Shown: one piece after another, positions 63,702 to 64,000 of the stretch
Layout of the letters: every line of letters begins with the position of its first letter
Numbering within the stretch: position 1 is the first letter of the stretch
Assembly: GCF_023369855.1 (NCBI RefSeq)
Contig: NZ_JAMBPP010000007.1
Coordinates: 196,640-260,639 of the forward strand
Length of the DNA stretch: 64,000 nt
Origin: Actinotalea alkalitolerans
GTDB lineage: Bacteria > Actinomycetota > Actinomycetes > Actinomycetales > Cellulomonadaceae
Direction: 5' to 3'
Translations under genes and position numbers: made by a program
The notes under the pieces: model-generated
What the model was told of the DNA's origin: nothing
The model's database searches: none
Seen by the model: only the letters and a program-made list of their open reading frames with translations

Positions 63702-63923
63702 GACCGGCAGGCACCACCCGGCCGATCGAAGATCTCGCTCTCGGTGACCTGGTCCTGGCCGCTGACCCGGTCACCGGCCTCTCGCAGCCCGAACCGGTGC
63801 TCCAACCACTGATCAGCCAGGGTGACAAGCACCTGGTCACCATCGCCACCAAGACCGGCACGCTCACCGCTACCGCCAACCACCCCGTGAGGGTCGACGG
63901 CACCGGCTGGAAGAACGCCGAAG
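63702..63923 (+). pseudogene. HINT (intein-like pretoxin) domain fragment
   Basis: The frame reads GTTRPIEDLALGDLVLAADPVTGLSQPEPVLQPLISQ…HLVTIATKTGTLTATANHPVRVDGTGWKNAE. RPIEDLxxGDxVLAxDPxTG and TxxHPxxVxGxGW are HINT-domain landmarks of polymorphic toxins. The N-terminal nucleophile Cys and the 'VLxADG' strand are missing: the similarity begins abruptly at GTTRPIED. It ends at the IS left end. No start codon or ribosome site. Confidence 0.8.
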
Positions 63924-64000
63924 TGAAGCGCCCCAGGTTCGATGCCGCATCCTTTTTGAGTTGGAAGGATGCGAGTCATGCCGAAGAAGATCGATCCGAA
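63924..64000 (+). mobile_element. Left end of an IS3-like insertion sequence (continues beyond window)
   Basis: From TGAAGCGCCCCAGGTTCGAT the sequence departs from the HINT frame. About 54 bp later GGAAGG and an ATG open an ORF starting MPKKIDP, typical of IS3-family OrfA. The terminal TG and the spacing to the ORF fit an IS end, but the other end and the target duplication are outside. Confidence 0.65.
63978..64000 (+). CDS. Transposase OrfA start (partial)
   Basis: Only the first seven codons (MPKKIDP) are in the window. GGAAGG lies nine bases upstream. Many actinobacterial IS3/IS481-type OrfA proteins begin MPKKxxP or MPRKxDP. Too short to assign further. Confidence 0.5.

Noticed and set aside
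62906..63979. 357-residue minus-strand frame covering the acidic ORF and HINT fragment
   Set aside because: It reads antisense through the HINT landmarks and the IS start, and lacks a ribosome site; the plus strand explains the region better. Its end (DTVEVLEIDQWLALLIFEDLD) is gene-like, so a small remnant cannot be fully excluded.

Overview
The window is high-GC DNA with dense short-spaced genes, many GTG starts and ATGA/GTGA start-stop overlaps. Its gene content (single groEL with a GGM tail behind CIRCE elements, DUF3263/LytR_C pair, IdeR-type regulator, DUF3027/sacsin-like operon, XPB-type helicase pair, mycobacterial-style Ung, WXG100 protein) fits an actinobacterium. The flavour resembles Micrococcales (Cellulomonas/Sanguibacter-like), but the genus is an inference and was not tested.

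Layout. 1-3.3 kb: truncated sugar/glycerol-phosphate ABC ATPase and the trehalose operon otsA-otsB. 3.4-7.3 kb: membrane Ser/Thr kinase, MauE-like and DsbA-like redox proteins, then tRNA-Thr(UGU). 7.5-11.7 kb: a ugpA-ugpE-ugpB-GDPD operon for glycerophosphodiester/glycerol-3-phosphate scavenging. 12.0-15.9 kb: the most unusual block. It holds a SipW-type signal peptidase, three small secreted proteins with a related mature N-terminus, a clear cyclic-di-GMP-I riboswitch, a 30-codon ORF directly behind it, and a divergent SGNH hydrolase. 15.9-29 kb: ung, DUF3263, LytR_C, an FAD oxidoreductase, groEL with two CIRCE elements, WXG100, HD hydrolase, a two-component system, PspA and a TPM-domain protein. 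28-40 kb: amidotransferase, XPB helicase pair, TetR pair, cold-shock/DUF3027/sacsin-like operon, MFS exporter. 40-49 kb: NCS2 purine permease with a CRP-like site, MarR-MFS and serC-MFS pairs, IdeR, and an NlpC/P60 hydrolase under a cyclic-di-AMP riboswitch. 49-57 kb: HNH, UspA, an arginine-catabolic unit (DDAH/ArgZ-like, rocD, lrp) and single metabolic genes. 57-61 kb: TetR with twin operators, a DUF4386 membrane gene and its partial duplicate, DinB, and a GGDEF protein. From tRNA-Arg(CCU) at 61.3 kb to the end the sequence looks like accessory DNA: a Cys-rich halocin-C8-like secreted/membrane protein, an unrecognised acidic ORF, a decapitated HINT (polymorphic toxin) fragment, and the left end of an IS3-like element that runs off the window.

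How parts may work together. The diguanylate cyclase (59.6-60.6 kb) has an intact GGEEF and I-site and could contribute to the c-di-GMP sensed by the riboswitch at 15.2 kb. In turn this would tune a secreted protein whose paralogue is encoded with a dedicated SipW-like signal peptidase, a layout reminiscent of TasA/SipW matrix systems. A second nucleotide messenger, c-di-AMP, is tied to cell-wall remodelling at 47.7-48.7 kb. These functional links are inference; the riboswitch cores, catalytic motifs and gene order are read directly from sequence.
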